This document shows positions 33,922 to 43,840 of a DNA stretch of 64,000 nt, in pieces. The notes below the pieces were generated by a model. The model had not been told where the DNA came from. It did not search any database and saw only the letters and a program-made list of their open reading frames with translations. This DNA is from Pinus tabuliformis (taxonomy: Eukaryota > Streptophyta > Pinopsida > Pinales > Pinaceae). Position 1 is the first letter of the stretch; every line of letters starts with the position of its first letter. Both the position numbers and the translations under genes were made by a program. Where the stretch lies: contig CM062818.1 of assembly GCA_031772625.1 (NCBI GenBank), positions 1,277,746,277-1,277,810,276 on the forward strand, given 5' to 3'.

Positions 33922-34534
33922 TGATCTGGATTTAAACAGGAACGCAACAAATTACAGAGATAACCATAAACAAAAAGATGCAGCATAAATAATACTTCAT
34001 TTCATTAATGTAAAATACTGAAATATGCTTACAAATAGAAATGGAAATAAACCAGCTAGGGTGATGGTAGTTTATCTCTCAAAAGAGATGTGGCAGCTAC
34101 ATGCCTCTGAACTCTGTTACAATGAGGCTCAAAGGCCTATTTATTGTTGAGAAACAATGGAAAACTCTTAACATCCCAAAACCTAACCCTAGAAGATGAA
34201 ACACCAAATTGTGTGCCCCGTTTGGGTAAATTGGTACATCAATTTCCCGGGGTCGTAACATTGGCATACGATCTCCATTTGACACGTACAATAGCTCATT
34301 AGAAATATCTATTCGAGCACTACAACTTTGGGAAGAGAAACATCAGTCCATGGGCCCATGTTTTTCCTAGATTTCCCAAAAAACATTGTTTAGGGCCTCA
34401 AAACGGCTCCAGAAGTTCAGGACTCGAAAAAATGATAAAAATAGTATATTGTGCTACAATTACAAAAACTAAAAGAGACATTTGTGGGGGTCCAAGTGGG
34501 ATAGGTGGGTGGCCACCAACATCCACTTGGATCA
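33922..34534 (-). repeat. 5' LTR of element IV
   Basis: On the minus strand it starts TGATCCAAGTGG and ends AAATCCAGATCA, followed by the primer site (33907-33921 region). Confidence 0.9.
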
Positions 34535-34880
34535 GTTTATAATATCAATCCCTTGGGTTTATTTGGTTCATATTCCTAGGGTAAATATTATTCATATGGT
34601 TTATAATATTAATCCTAGGGTTTAATATAAAACCCTTGGGTTTACAATCATGGTCATCCATGGTCAACGATGGCCTGATGTCATAATGTGCCAAAGATTG
34701 TCTTAATATGAAAATAAACCATGGTACAATGTCACATTGTGACAAACATCGTCTCATTGTGAAAATCAATGATGGTAAATCATGGTCAACAATGTTTATT
34801 TTACGGTTTATAATATTTATCTCAGGGTTTTCATACCTTGGGTTTATAATATTTATCCCTTGGGTTTAATATTATTCCCT
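34535..34880. repeat. Composite satellite, right block
   Basis: The same array resumes after element IV: type B (34535-34640), type A (34641-34795; GGTCATCCATGGTCAACGATGG) and type B (34796-34880). Confidence 0.85.
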
Positions 34881-35862
34881 TACAATGAGCCACTGTAGAT
34901 ATTGGAGACAGAGAGAGGCAGGGTATGATATTAACAACTATATCAAGAGTGGAATCAATAGATGGATTGCGGATTTCACCACCTTTTGCTTCTCAACTTT
35001 ATGCAAAATTGCAAGACAGCGCGAGAAGGGATTGGTTGGAAAGTGTGAATGGTTGTTATCATTATCCTGTTGATTTGAATTGGTGCAACTTTTGTCATCA
35101 GTCTTGGTTTGTTTGGGAAGAGGCTAGCGTTTAATAACTGTGTTTTGGTGGAGTGTTTAAACTTGAATTTGATATCAACCACTTTTAAATTGTTGTTTCA
35201 TTTTTATTAATTGTTTATTTCATAATTACTTCATTATTATTATTATTATTATTATGGTTTTTATATTTATATTAATATTATTGATAATAACATTAATTCT
35301 TAATATTATTAATAATTGATATATGTATTTGATATGGGTCTATCGCCATTTATCAACCACATTTACTAATGTGGTTGTGTTAGTTAAAACTCCCTGAACT
35401 TAGGTGGGTAGGTTATCATTAAACCCTCCCAACCACCTAGAATACACTAAATTGACAAATTTACATCAAATTTATATAGAGATAAAGTAATTAAAAGTAA
35501 AATAAAAATAAAAGATTATTATTGTTTGGTATTAGGGAGATATCTAATATGGAGTTGATGGATGGCATGTAAATATAATATTATTAGTATTACATGATGG
35601 ATCAATTGACCTGTAAAATTTAAAACAAAAATATATCAATAACAAAAGAAAAGCATTACTATTAGCCATAAATAAAATATTCCAAAGTCTCCAATGTCCA
35701 TATTAACATAATTTTGTATCAATTTTAGCTAAATATTTTTCATAACAAATAAAATAATTCAACGTCCATATTAAATAAATTTGAAAATAGGTGAAAGGTC
35801 TAACCCAAAGAAATTTTTCCCATTCAATAAAATATTTCAATATTCTTATTAAATAGCATAAT

Positions 35863-36037
35863 TTTATTGTAGGGCTTCTAGAGTTGAGCTATGTAAGTAG
35901 GTGAAGCATTCAATGTTTCTAGGAGACACTTTGTCCATGCTCATGGATAAAAGAATCTTTTTGAAAGGGAACAATATGTTAAGAAACTTTCAAGGTTTCA
36001 CCTACTTACACAATTGAGTTCCATAATTTTACAGTAA
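35863..36037. repeat. Imperfect foldback (MITE- or miRNA-precursor-like)
   Basis: The arms are 35863-35920 and 35979-36037. The left core TGTAAGTAGGTGAAGC pairs with the right TTTCACCTACTTACAC. The similarity extends outward (GAGTTGAGC with CAATTGAGTTCC, TTATTGTA with TACAGTAA) and inward (GTTTCT with AAGAAAC). The loop is about 58 nt. Arms are roughly 70% complementary by eye, best at the core. Confidence 0.7.
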
Positions 36038-36130
36038 TTTTAATTAAAATATTTCTTATATTTTCACTTTCCATTGTAAGGGATAAGAGTAATTTATTAC
36101 ATTCTTGGTCTGGAGTTGATATATAACATC

Positions 36131-36179
<49 letters not shown>
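36131..36179. repeat. (AT)n(AG)n microsatellite
   Basis: A pure AT run turns directly into a pure AG run. Confidence 0.95.
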
Positions 36180-36183
<4 letters not shown>

Positions 36184-36403
36184 TCCATTAATAGGTTTTT
36201 TCCAATTCAATAATATAAGGGAGATATGTCATTCCTTCCATCTCTAATATGGAGTTGACATATAACATTTAAAAAAATAGTAATAACACACACACACATA
36301 GGGGGAACCTATGGATATATGTTTTTCGCTTTCTGATATAAGATGTTGTGTATCAAAGTGTGTAGAATGTGAATCATAAATTAAATATTCAAGTGAAAAC
36401 ATC

Positions 36404-36406
<3 letters not shown>

Positions 36407-36437
<31 letters not shown>

Positions 36438-36456
36438 TATATATATATATATATAA
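36407..36456. repeat. (AT)n microsatellite
   Basis: AT repeat with one interruption. It explains the YIYIYI-type ORF on the minus strand here. Confidence 0.95.
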
Positions 36457-36650
36457 AGTGAAAAAAAGATAAATCAAGTGAAAATAAAATTACAATTAGA
36501 ACATTCTATTAGTGTGTTGCTAAAAACTAACACAAATCCATTTTAACTCTCGATATACTAAAAGCCAAGTAAAAACAAATCTTTTGAAATACAAACATTT
36601 TCTTAAATTTTTCTGTAAAAAAATTACATAAATCACATAACTACATTTTA

Positions 36651-36676
36651 ATATATATATATATATATATATATAA
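36651..36676. repeat. (AT)n microsatellite
   Basis: A short pure AT run. Confidence 0.9.
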
Positions 36677-37084
36677 AATACCCCTATTATCATTATTTTT
36701 CCATCTAAATTCAGTCCGTACTCCTTTCTATAATATATTATTAATTAACAAATTTCCAAACTTTATTTAAAAGTAAACTTTCGCTTCCCCCTATTCATGT
36801 TCTATAACAAAAAATTGTTGGAAAAGAAATGAAATTTGTTCTTACACATTCATCTTAAATAAAAGATTCTTCTTTTCCATAGATCTACAAGAACAAAATT
36901 CACTATCACAAAATTATTTGATCATGAAAACAACATAAGAAAGGCTCGAAAGGAATGATTTTGGAATGATATTTAAGGAAAGATATGTGGAGCCATCCAC
37001 CCCCATTTTGGCCCATTGCGCACATGCACCCTCGTGAGCACATAAGATGGATTGTGTGGGTGGCCATCTATGTTGTCTTGCAGT

Positions 37085-37165
37085 CAACGTGGGCCCCACT
37101 AACTTTTCGAACCACTGTAGCCAGGCGACTGGATCGCTTCATGGTATCCATGTCGTTCTTGGCCC
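37085..37165 (+). pseudogene. Possible LINE endonuclease relic
   Basis: One frame reads LTFRTTVARRLDRFMVS, resembling the LINE endonuclease block seen in LINE-A (TWHNQRTGVAALGRRLDRFM). Nothing else of a LINE is recognisable around it. A chance match is possible. Confidence 0.35.
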
Positions 37166-38263
37166 CACCAAAAACAAATGACCTCCTCCTTGTTTTGAAA
37201 ATGCCGTTACGCTGCTTCCTGTTCCAATTTAAGTGTAAAATTCCTTGCCGTGGTCAAGTCGCAAAACCCTCGGTCTAATTAGACATCAGGTGAGAATCCC
37301 TGAAGAATAAGAGTTTTTTGGAATCTTAAATCTCAGTGAGTGATATAATTTGTAAAAATATTTCAATATAAAAAAATGTAAAAATGTAATGTATTCTTGT
37401 GTTATGGTTATATTATATTATTTAAATATTTTGAATCTATTAAATAATATTAAAATAAAATCTAGTCTATATTTATATTAATTTTGGATTTATTAAGTAC
37501 TGAGATGGATCAAATTTTTCAAGGTGTAAATCTGTTTTTTAAATGCAAAATTTGAAGAGGTTTATAACTTGAAATATTTAATCCCTCTCAGTGCTTGATA
37601 GATCTAGAGTTAAGACGGATCTAGATTGGTCTCAGTTGTGTGCAACCAAAGAAAATATAATGAAAATATGATTAATTTTATCAATAATATGTAAATTCAT
37701 CTAATATTAATATAATCATTTTAAATATGTTAAATATGTCTTAGATTAATCTGGTCATTTTAATTTTAAATTTCATAGTTACTTTAGTTTGTTGAGATGA
37801 TAGATATTGTTAATGACTTTAATGACAAAAAATGATGAAATAAAAATTTTGAATCTAAAGTGACAATGTAATAGTGTTGAATGATAGAAAATGTGAATAA
37901 CAAGAATATAGTCAATTACAAATAGTATTCATTGTGATTATTCTCAAACTATTTTCTTCTACTCGGCTTATTGTCACCCTTGTTACTTTTGTCATATTTT
38001 CATATTGATAATCATCTTTTCATGTCGATTATATGAAAATGATAGGTTAAATCGTAAACCATGTAAATATTTAGCTCGAGATATTATAGTAAATAACATA
38101 CCTTGTCTCTCTTTCTCTCCAATATTAATACGTTGAGTTACTATAAAACAAAAATCAATGTACATTGTCAATAATTTTTTGTGCTTACACTGAAATCAAT
38201 GCACAATGTTAATTCAATCATTTTAAAATTAATGTACCATCATACATCCAATTACATCAAATC

Positions 38264-38580
38264 AGAAATCAACATCTACACTCAAATCAAAGTTTCTAAT
38301 GCAAGCAATCAAATAACATTAGAAAACAACATTTACATTGAAATCAATGCCTCTAATGCAAGCAATCAAATAGGATTAGAAATCAACATTTATACTCAAA
38401 TCAATGCATCTAGTGCAAGTAAGAAATTAGTATTAAAAACGAAAATCTACAATGAAATAAATGCATCTAGTACAAGTAAGTAAATAGGATTATAAACAAA
38501 CATCTACATTGAAATCAATGAATCTAGTAGAAATCACCATCTACACTGAAATCAATGCATTTAGTGCAAGCAATCAAATA
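38264..38580. repeat. 57-bp minisatellite, about six units
   Basis: Units start at 38264, 38321, 38378, 38435, 38492 and 38529 (the fifth is shortened). The core is AGAAATCAACATCTACACT then AAATCAATGC-TCTAGTGCAAG. The period of 57 is a multiple of three, so a false ORF (38181-38483) stays open through the array and shows a 19-residue repeat. A more decayed unit may lie at 38190-38263. Confidence 0.93.
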
Positions 38581-38589
38581 AATTTTTTC

Positions 38590-39447
38590 TATGTAATTTT
38601 TAGTAAAAATATAAAAAACAAAGATATGCAAAATTCATTAACGTATAATGTGAAATTGCCTATGGTTTATGAAAAAATGTCCATTATTTTGTCTCTTAAT
38701 GTATATGAATTAATTTGCATGAAATCCACAAAAGTGAATGAAAACCAAAAAAACCTTTTAAATTAGAATTTCAATTAATCAAATTAAATTATGATTTGCC
38801 ACTGAAGGTGTTCAAATTAATCAAATAAATTTTTAATTAGTGTCCAAAAGCCAGCACTTATAACTGAAAATTATTAGGAGTGAGTATAAGTAAGTTCTGT
38901 TCCATAGTTATTTACCTTGCTCTCCCTTGAGAATTGGCCGTGTCTCTCTCTTGCTAAGGCAAAAACACTGGGGACACTTTTCTCCTTGCCAACGCCACTA
39001 CACATCCGAGACTGATCGACCAATGTCTCACGCATGAAACCATAACGGCAGTACATTCCTTGGCAAAGGGGCTGGAGCAACCCGAGCCAACCAGAGCTGG
39101 AAAAGCGCTAGTGAGACAAAAAGTGTGTGTTCAAAATTAGTTGGAGAAATAAGGCCATGAAAGTATCGACCACTTCTTCGGCCTTGCCTATGTTGACATG
39201 AGGAATGGCAAGCCTAAATCTATGTTGAGGGCGTAAAACTATACTAAAAATGGCAAAAAAAAAACCAAAATCACAACAATTTTATCTATTCACTCAATTC
39301 TTCAATATCATTTGGAAAACAAATTCTAAAAACATTTCTTTTAGGTAAAGAATTTACTTGGAAAAAAAACTACAAGAACGAATTAAATTTTGATGACTGA
39401 TCTTCACGACTTGATATTAGCCCAAGATTTCAGTTGATAAGTTGCCC
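38590..39447. repeat. Dispersed repeat family, copy 2
   Basis: It matches 7005-7965, with one copy instead of two of the 76-bp block. Similarity stops near GTTGCCCATGAC, shortly before the LTR cluster. No coding capacity seen. Confidence 0.75.
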
Positions 39448-39504
39448 ATGACTTGACCACCCAACTCAAGTGTCTGTGACCACGAGAGTATACAGTGTGT
39501 TGTA

Positions 39505-39516
39505 GCTCTGATACCA
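39505..39516 (-). promoter_or_regulatory. Primer binding site beside LTR-A
   Basis: On the minus strand, TGGTATCAGAGC follows the LTR-A end (...CTACAACA, 2-nt spacer). A primer site here means LTR-A also acted as a 5' LTR for a unit that extended to the left. Confidence 0.8.
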
Positions 39517-39518
39517 AT

Positions 39519-39950
39519 TGTTGTAGATTTAACCCAGAAATATTATGATAACAGAAATAACCCAAGAAAAATAAGATGGAAATAGATAGAAATGATTCTC
39601 TTTATTTTGAAAACCCTTATGGTAGGGAAACACCATACATTCACTCCTTAAGGAAGGAGAACACTCCACAAGCCATATGCCTGTTCATACAAGAATACTT
39701 CTCTTCATCTTCATATGGAGTCTCTAGCCTTTATATAGGCCTCATACATACAATACCATGTACCATTACCATGGTTTCCTCATACCATCAACTAATACCA
39801 TGGACCCCTTACATTATTATTAACTACTTGTGGTCCCTTACATGACATGGGTTAACCACCTTATTTATTACTATGGCCCATCCCATTATTACATTATTAC
39901 CTTGGGTACCTCCCTTGGTACCCCATATTATCCCCCCTAGGTACATAACA
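39519..39950 (-). repeat. LTR-A of element V cluster
   Basis: A 432-bp LTR. On the minus strand it runs TGTTATGTACC to CTACAACA, with TATA box CCTATATAAAGG at about 39729-39740. A purine tract borders its right side (3'-LTR role) and a primer site borders its left side (5'-LTR role). Confidence 0.92.
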
Positions 39951-39962
39951 TTCCACCCCCCT
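39951..39962 (-). promoter_or_regulatory. Polypurine tract of element V
   Basis: On the minus strand AGGGGGGTGGAA abuts the LTR-A start. It overlaps the end of the coding frame. Confidence 0.85.
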
Positions 39963-41133
39963 AAACATGTTTCGTCCCCGAAACATGGGAAGAACATAAA
40001 TAATAAGATCTACTCAAAAGAGTAGTCCACTGATACCATGCACGTGCATCTAGCCATCCAAGAGAAAGGTGAACCCTCGATCTCGCTGGTGCCTTGCTCG
40101 CTTGAGATGGAAGTTGACCGTGGCAGCTCTTCTGTGTTGATGTGTAGTGGGTGGATCTTCTCTCCTCGTTATCCGTCATGTGACTACTTAGTTTCCATCT
40201 TGCGGGGTGATGTGGGTGATGATATGTTGAAGTTTTAACCCACGATGGCTTTTGCTTGACTTCACCCTGTTGTGGTGCCTGTTGTGGTGTCTTCTTTTTC
40301 AATATGACTTCAACCACCGAGCCCTCCTCTGATGTATCATCACCTGTACCCTTTTCTTCTGCAGCCTCTGTTTGTGTTTGATTGTTGATCATCAAAGGCT
40401 CATCATCTGACGTGTCAGTCCCTTGAACATCTTCTGCTTCAGCCTCCTTGGACTCTACCTGCTTCTTAATGGAAATATCCTGTAATGTAATTTTCTTCTT
40501 TTTATACCAGAGCTTCAGGAATTTCTTCTGCACATTAATATTGGTAGTACCCATTAATTCCATCCAAGGGTATCCCAAAACAACATCCATGTTATTCATA
40601 TCTGAAGCATAAAAATCACCATGAAACACATACTTATCCATAGAAAGCTTCAAATCCTTATAGATTTGAACATCCTTATCATCAACCTGTGTATGTTCAA
40701 TTTGTTTTACTGGGACTTGCAATTTTTTTGCCAAATTAACACTGATAAAATTATGTTTACAACTAGGATTGATAGAAACAATGATCTTCTCTTTCTGAAT
40801 CAATCCATGAATCTGCAATAAGGATATACCAGTAGGAATTAACCCTTTATGTGTCTCATTCTCCTTTTTCCTAGCCCGAGACCATTTGTCCAAAAGGACT
40901 TTTTCAAATTCTTCATCTGAAATTTTGTTCACCCACTCGTTGCTAAGTAATAAATTCCATTTTTGAGCCTCACCTCTCATATTAAACAGCATTTGTAACT
41001 TCCAAAATATCCCATATGTGGACTTGTATCTTTGTATGCATTCTTCAATAGTAGGACCATCATCTTTTCCTGTAAAATATAGAGTCGCCATGAAGAAAAA
41101 TTCACTTACTTGGAGAAAATTTGTAATTGTCAC
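39961..41133 (-). CDS. Element V gag/protease-like protein
   Basis: An open frame of 390 codons. Residues 25-95 resemble a Ty3/gypsy gag segment (CIQRYKSTYGIFWKLQ, EFEKVLLDKWSRARKKE). Residues 110-220 resemble a retroelement aspartic protease fold (IIVSINPSCKHNFIS, then MDVVLGYPWMELMG). An acidic linker rich in Glu/Asp/Thr (230-285) leads to a basic, His-rich tail. No zinc knuckle and no RT are seen. The protein would form or join particles made by an autonomous relative. The start codon is the first ATG downstream of the leader; a shorter start at 41088 (MATLYF) is also possible. Confidence 0.75.
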   Translation of the reverse strand: MTITNFLQVSEFFFMATLYFTGKDDGPTIEECIQRYKSTYGIFWKLQMLFNMRGEAQKWNLLLSNEWVNKISDEEFEKVLLDKWSRARKKENETHKGLIPTGISLLQIHGLIQKEKIIVSINPSCKHNFISVNLAKKLQVPVKQIEHTQVDDKDVQIYKDLKLSMDKYVFHGDFYASDMNNMDVVLGYPWMELMGTTNINVQKKFLKLWYKKKKITLQDISIKKQVESKEAEAEDVQGTDTSDDEPLMINNQTQTEAAEEKGTGDDTSEEGSVVEVILKKKTPQQAPQQGEVKQKPSWVKTSTYHHPHHPARWKLSSHMTDNEERRSTHYTSTQKSCHGQLPSQASKAPARSRVHLSLGWLDARAWYQWTTLLSRSYYLCSSHVSGTKHV

Positions 41134-41290
41134 AGTTTCGTCAATATTGCTCAGAATCCTTATTATGACCTATTTTTAGAAATGGAACCATCATTCTGCA
41201 TCTGCCCATGTGATAGAAATTTTGATCCAGGCACTAGAATTCCAGATCTGCGCTGCAACTTTCCCGCCGTCACCCAAAATTTCTGAAAAA

Positions 41291-41650
41291 AGAGCTGATT
41301 TTAAATCAGCGATATCTTCCTCATCCGGACTCCGATTCTACTGATTTTTTTTTTGAAATCATGTGTTTTTTCCCAAATATTCCAGATCTACAATTAGATC
41401 TTGTAGATCTAGTACCAAGACTTCTAGATTTGCCCCGCAAAACTCGCTGCCCTGAAAATTGTCTGCAACTCCACTGATTTTTAGATCAGCGATATCTCCT
41501 TCATCCGGACTCCGATTCAACTGATTTTTTTTTTGAATTTGGGTATTTTTTCACAAGGAATACAGATCTGCAATTAGATTATACAGATCTTTCACCAAAA
41601 CGTACAGATCTGACCTGCAACTCGTCGTCCCAGAAACCCTGAAAAATGAA
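41291..41650. repeat. 180-bp tandem duplication in the element V leader
   Basis: Two copies, 41291-41470 and 41471-41650. The block TCATCCGGACTCCGATTC recurs exactly 180 bp apart (41321, 41501), followed in both by CTGATTTTTTTTTTGAA and an AGATCT-rich part. Confidence 0.9.
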
Positions 41651-41684
41651 AAAAAAAAAATCTCCACAGTTTGCCCAAGAAAGT

Positions 41685-41696
41685 GCTCTGATACCA
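41685..41696 (-). promoter_or_regulatory. Primer binding site of element V
   Basis: On the minus strand TGGTATCAGAGC, 2 nt after the end of LTR-B; initiator-tRNA-Met type. Confidence 0.85.
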
Positions 41697-41698
41697 CT

Positions 41699-42145
41699 TG
41701 TTGTAGATCTAACCCAAAAATACTATAGATCTGATATAAAAATATGAGACAATGCAAATAAACCCAGAAATGATATGAAATGATTCTTTATTATCAAGAC
41801 CCTTAAGGTAGGGCAACACCATACATTCACTCCTTAAGGAAGGAGAACACTCCACAAGCCATATGCCTGTTCATACAAGAATACTTATCTTCATCTTCAT
41901 ATCCTCCATGTGGAGTCTCTAGCCTTTATATAGGCCTCATACATACAATACCATGTATCATTACCATGGTTTCCTCATATCATCAACTAATACCATGGGC
42001 CCCTTACATTATTATTAACTACTTGTGGTCCCTTACATGACATGGGTTAACCACTTTATTTATTACTATGGCCCATCCCATTATTACATTATTACCTTGG
42101 GTACCTCTCTTGGTACCCCATATTATCCCCCCTAGGTACATAACA
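41699..42145 (-). repeat. LTR-B of element V cluster
   Basis: A 447-bp LTR with the same ends as LTR-A. Its first 75 bp on the plus strand (R/U5 side) differ clearly from LTR-A and LTR-C, while the rest is very similar. Confidence 0.92.
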
Positions 42146-42149
42146 TTCT

Positions 42150-42589
42150 TGTTGTAGATCTAACCCAAGAATATAAGATAATAGCAATAACCCAAGAATA
42201 ACAAGATCAAAATAGATAGAAATGCTTCTTTATTAATCAAAACCCTTAAGGTAGGGCAACACCATACATTCACTCCTTAAGGAAGGAGAACACTCCACAA
42301 GCCATATGCCTGTTCATACAAGAATACTTCACTTCATCTTCATCTCTCTCCATGTGGAGTCTCTAGCCTCTATATAGGCCTCATACATACAATACCATGC
42401 ATCATTACCATGGTTTCCTCATACCATCAACTAATACCATGGGCCCATTACATTATTATTAACTACTTGTGGTCCCTTACATGACATGGGTTAACCACCT
42501 TATTTATTACTATGGCCCATCCCATTATTACATTATTACCTTGAGTACCTCCCTTGGTACCCCATATTATCCCCCCTAGGTACATAACA
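42150..42589 (-). repeat. LTR-C, adjacent to LTR-B
   Basis: A 440-bp LTR starting 4 bp after LTR-B, in the same orientation. Its right flank (TGGGGGATAAA on the minus strand, 42590-42600) looks like a purine tract, so it may be the 3' LTR of a lost neighbour rather than a simple solo LTR. The LTR-end words TAGGTACATAACA recur once more at 42602-42614. Confidence 0.88.
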
Positions 42590-42614
42590 TTTATCCCCCA
42601 TAGGTACATAACAC

Positions 42615-43840
42615 AGTGCCACAAAAGAAAACAAAGGCATCAAAGACATCTTTCGACCCAAACACCATCACTGAGGGGGATTTACATGAAATCAGTGAAA
42701 CAATGAGGGATGTCACCATAGAGGCCCTCCAACAGTTCGAAGAACAGCCGTAGTTGGTATTGGGGCCTCTCCAAACAAAGTTGCAGGAGTTGTAGGTACA
42801 CACTCCACAGGCTGGCACAGGAGATGTTGCGCACAAGGATGGCCAACACGATAGTGCTACCAGATGGGGCACTTACTACAGAGAAGGAGGCTGACAAGCC
42901 CACAGTTAGCAGTTTGAAAGGGGTAGGATTGAACATGGTTGCGCTCCCTCGAGAGACGCTCCACCTCTTGCAGGATGGAGTCACTGCGGAACTCAGGGCT
43001 CGAGAGAGTCGCGCTCTACAGGTGATGAGCGAGCAGCACATTAATATCGAGCAGTTGGGCCTACAACGCAACGAGGCAATGGAGCAGAACAAGCAAATAT
43101 TGTAGGTAGTGGAGGAAGCCTTCCTGATGGTCCCAGAGTTGGACATTCAAGCAGAAGAACTAGTGGAGGTGGGCGTCTGCAAGTTAGCCACAAGGGTGCA
43201 CGACGCTTGACTAGAGATGGCTAGGGTTCAGCTATAGCTGAACCTATAGATTGCAGAATTATAGTCGAAGGGGCAACCTTCAACTCTATCGGAAGTTAGG
43301 GAACAACGTACCAAGACTGTTACAATAGAAATAGCGGTGGTTGACAGTGTAGTGGCAGACTACATGCAACTTTTTGAACAGTCATTCGAGGTCCTAACCA
43401 CCCTGCAGGAGGACTTGAATGTAGAGCCCCTAGAGATAGAGGAATGCGAGCTACAATAGTGGTATGACGAGGTAAAAGGGACCGTGTAGACAGTTTCCCT
43501 TACACAGAGGCTCACACGAATACAGGAGGCAAAGGTGCTCAAGGAACAGGTGGATGTTGCTCGACATAAAGAAGCAATCTTAAAAGCGTGCCTATAGCCA
43601 TGGATAGATGAGGCTTACATGATCACAACCTCCATTAAAGGAAAGCTCGCGAAACTGCAGGTAGCTCAGCAAAATATTCAGGGCAGCAGTTGAGCAGCAG
43701 TCATGGAGCAGTGGGTGGAAGAGGTCTAGTAGGCAGTCGCTTAGTGCGCTAGTGAAGTTGTGGTAATCCAAACAGAGTAGGGAGTTCTTTGTGCTAAGAT
43801 CTCTGCACCTACAGAGTGACTCGAGGGTGAGTCATGATGT
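42615..43840 (+). pseudogene. Decayed Glu/Gln-rich reading frame of unknown family
   Basis: A plus-strand frame with protein-like composition, the longest open part being 42824-43105 (LPRETLHLLQDGVTAELRAR, NIEQLGLQRNEAMEQNKQ). It continues with similar Glu/Gln/Leu/Val-rich helical-looking sequence (VREQRTKTVTIE, EDLNVEPLEIEE, HKEAILKACL). It suggests a long coiled-coil protein. About a dozen breaks interrupt it. I do not recognise the family. It lies just before an LTR-like promoter, so it may belong to an LTR element and is treated as a fossil. Confidence 0.5.

Larger units (their letters stand above)
31216..34534 (-). mobile_element. Element IV: short non-autonomous Ty3/gypsy element inside the satellite
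   Basis: A 3.3-kb LTR element in minus orientation. LTRs are 31216-31836 and 33922-34534, differing by roughly 8% by eye. The primer site lies left of the right-hand LTR (TGGTATCAAAG on the minus strand). A purine tract (GGGGGGAGGAA on the minus strand, 31837-31847) borders the left-hand LTR. The flanks TTTTA/GTTTA are a near-match target duplication within a type B satellite unit. Recognisable parts are gag, a CCHC knuckle, protease-like sequence and an integrase C-terminal segment. I see no RT or RNase H, so it is a non-autonomous derivative. Broken. Confidence 0.88.
34881..38180. other. AT-rich intergenic DNA, no gene recognised
   Basis: About 3.3 kb. Short overlapping ORFs at 34885-35134 have no known domain. 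Beyond the foldback, microsatellites and a small LINE-like relic listed separately, I see only AT-rich, stop-rich sequence, including an ATT tract at about 35229-35254. Confidence 0.6.
39519..42145 (-). mobile_element. Element V: small gag/protease-only LTR element (TR-GAG-like)
   Basis: A 2.6-kb element between LTR-A (39519-39950) and LTR-B (41699-42145) on the minus strand. It has a primer site (41685-41696), a leader of about 550 bp, one 390-codon frame with gag- and protease-like parts, and a purine tract (39951-39962). RT, RNase H and integrase are absent, as in terminal-repeat elements with a GAG domain, which depend on relatives for replication. It looks structurally whole for this type. 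Confidence 0.85.

Noticed and set aside
34885-35134. Two overlapping plus-strand ORFs just after the satellite
   Set aside because: No domain or homologous copy seen; open length is near chance for this region.
38181-38483. 100-codon ORF with a 19-residue peptide repeat
   Set aside because: The frame is open because the 57-bp minisatellite period is a multiple of three. No start context, promoter or known domain supports a gene.
42682-43146. Minus-strand 154-codon ORF rich in Cys and Ser
   Set aside because: It is the complement of the Glu/Gln-rich plus-strand frame, which has the more protein-like composition.
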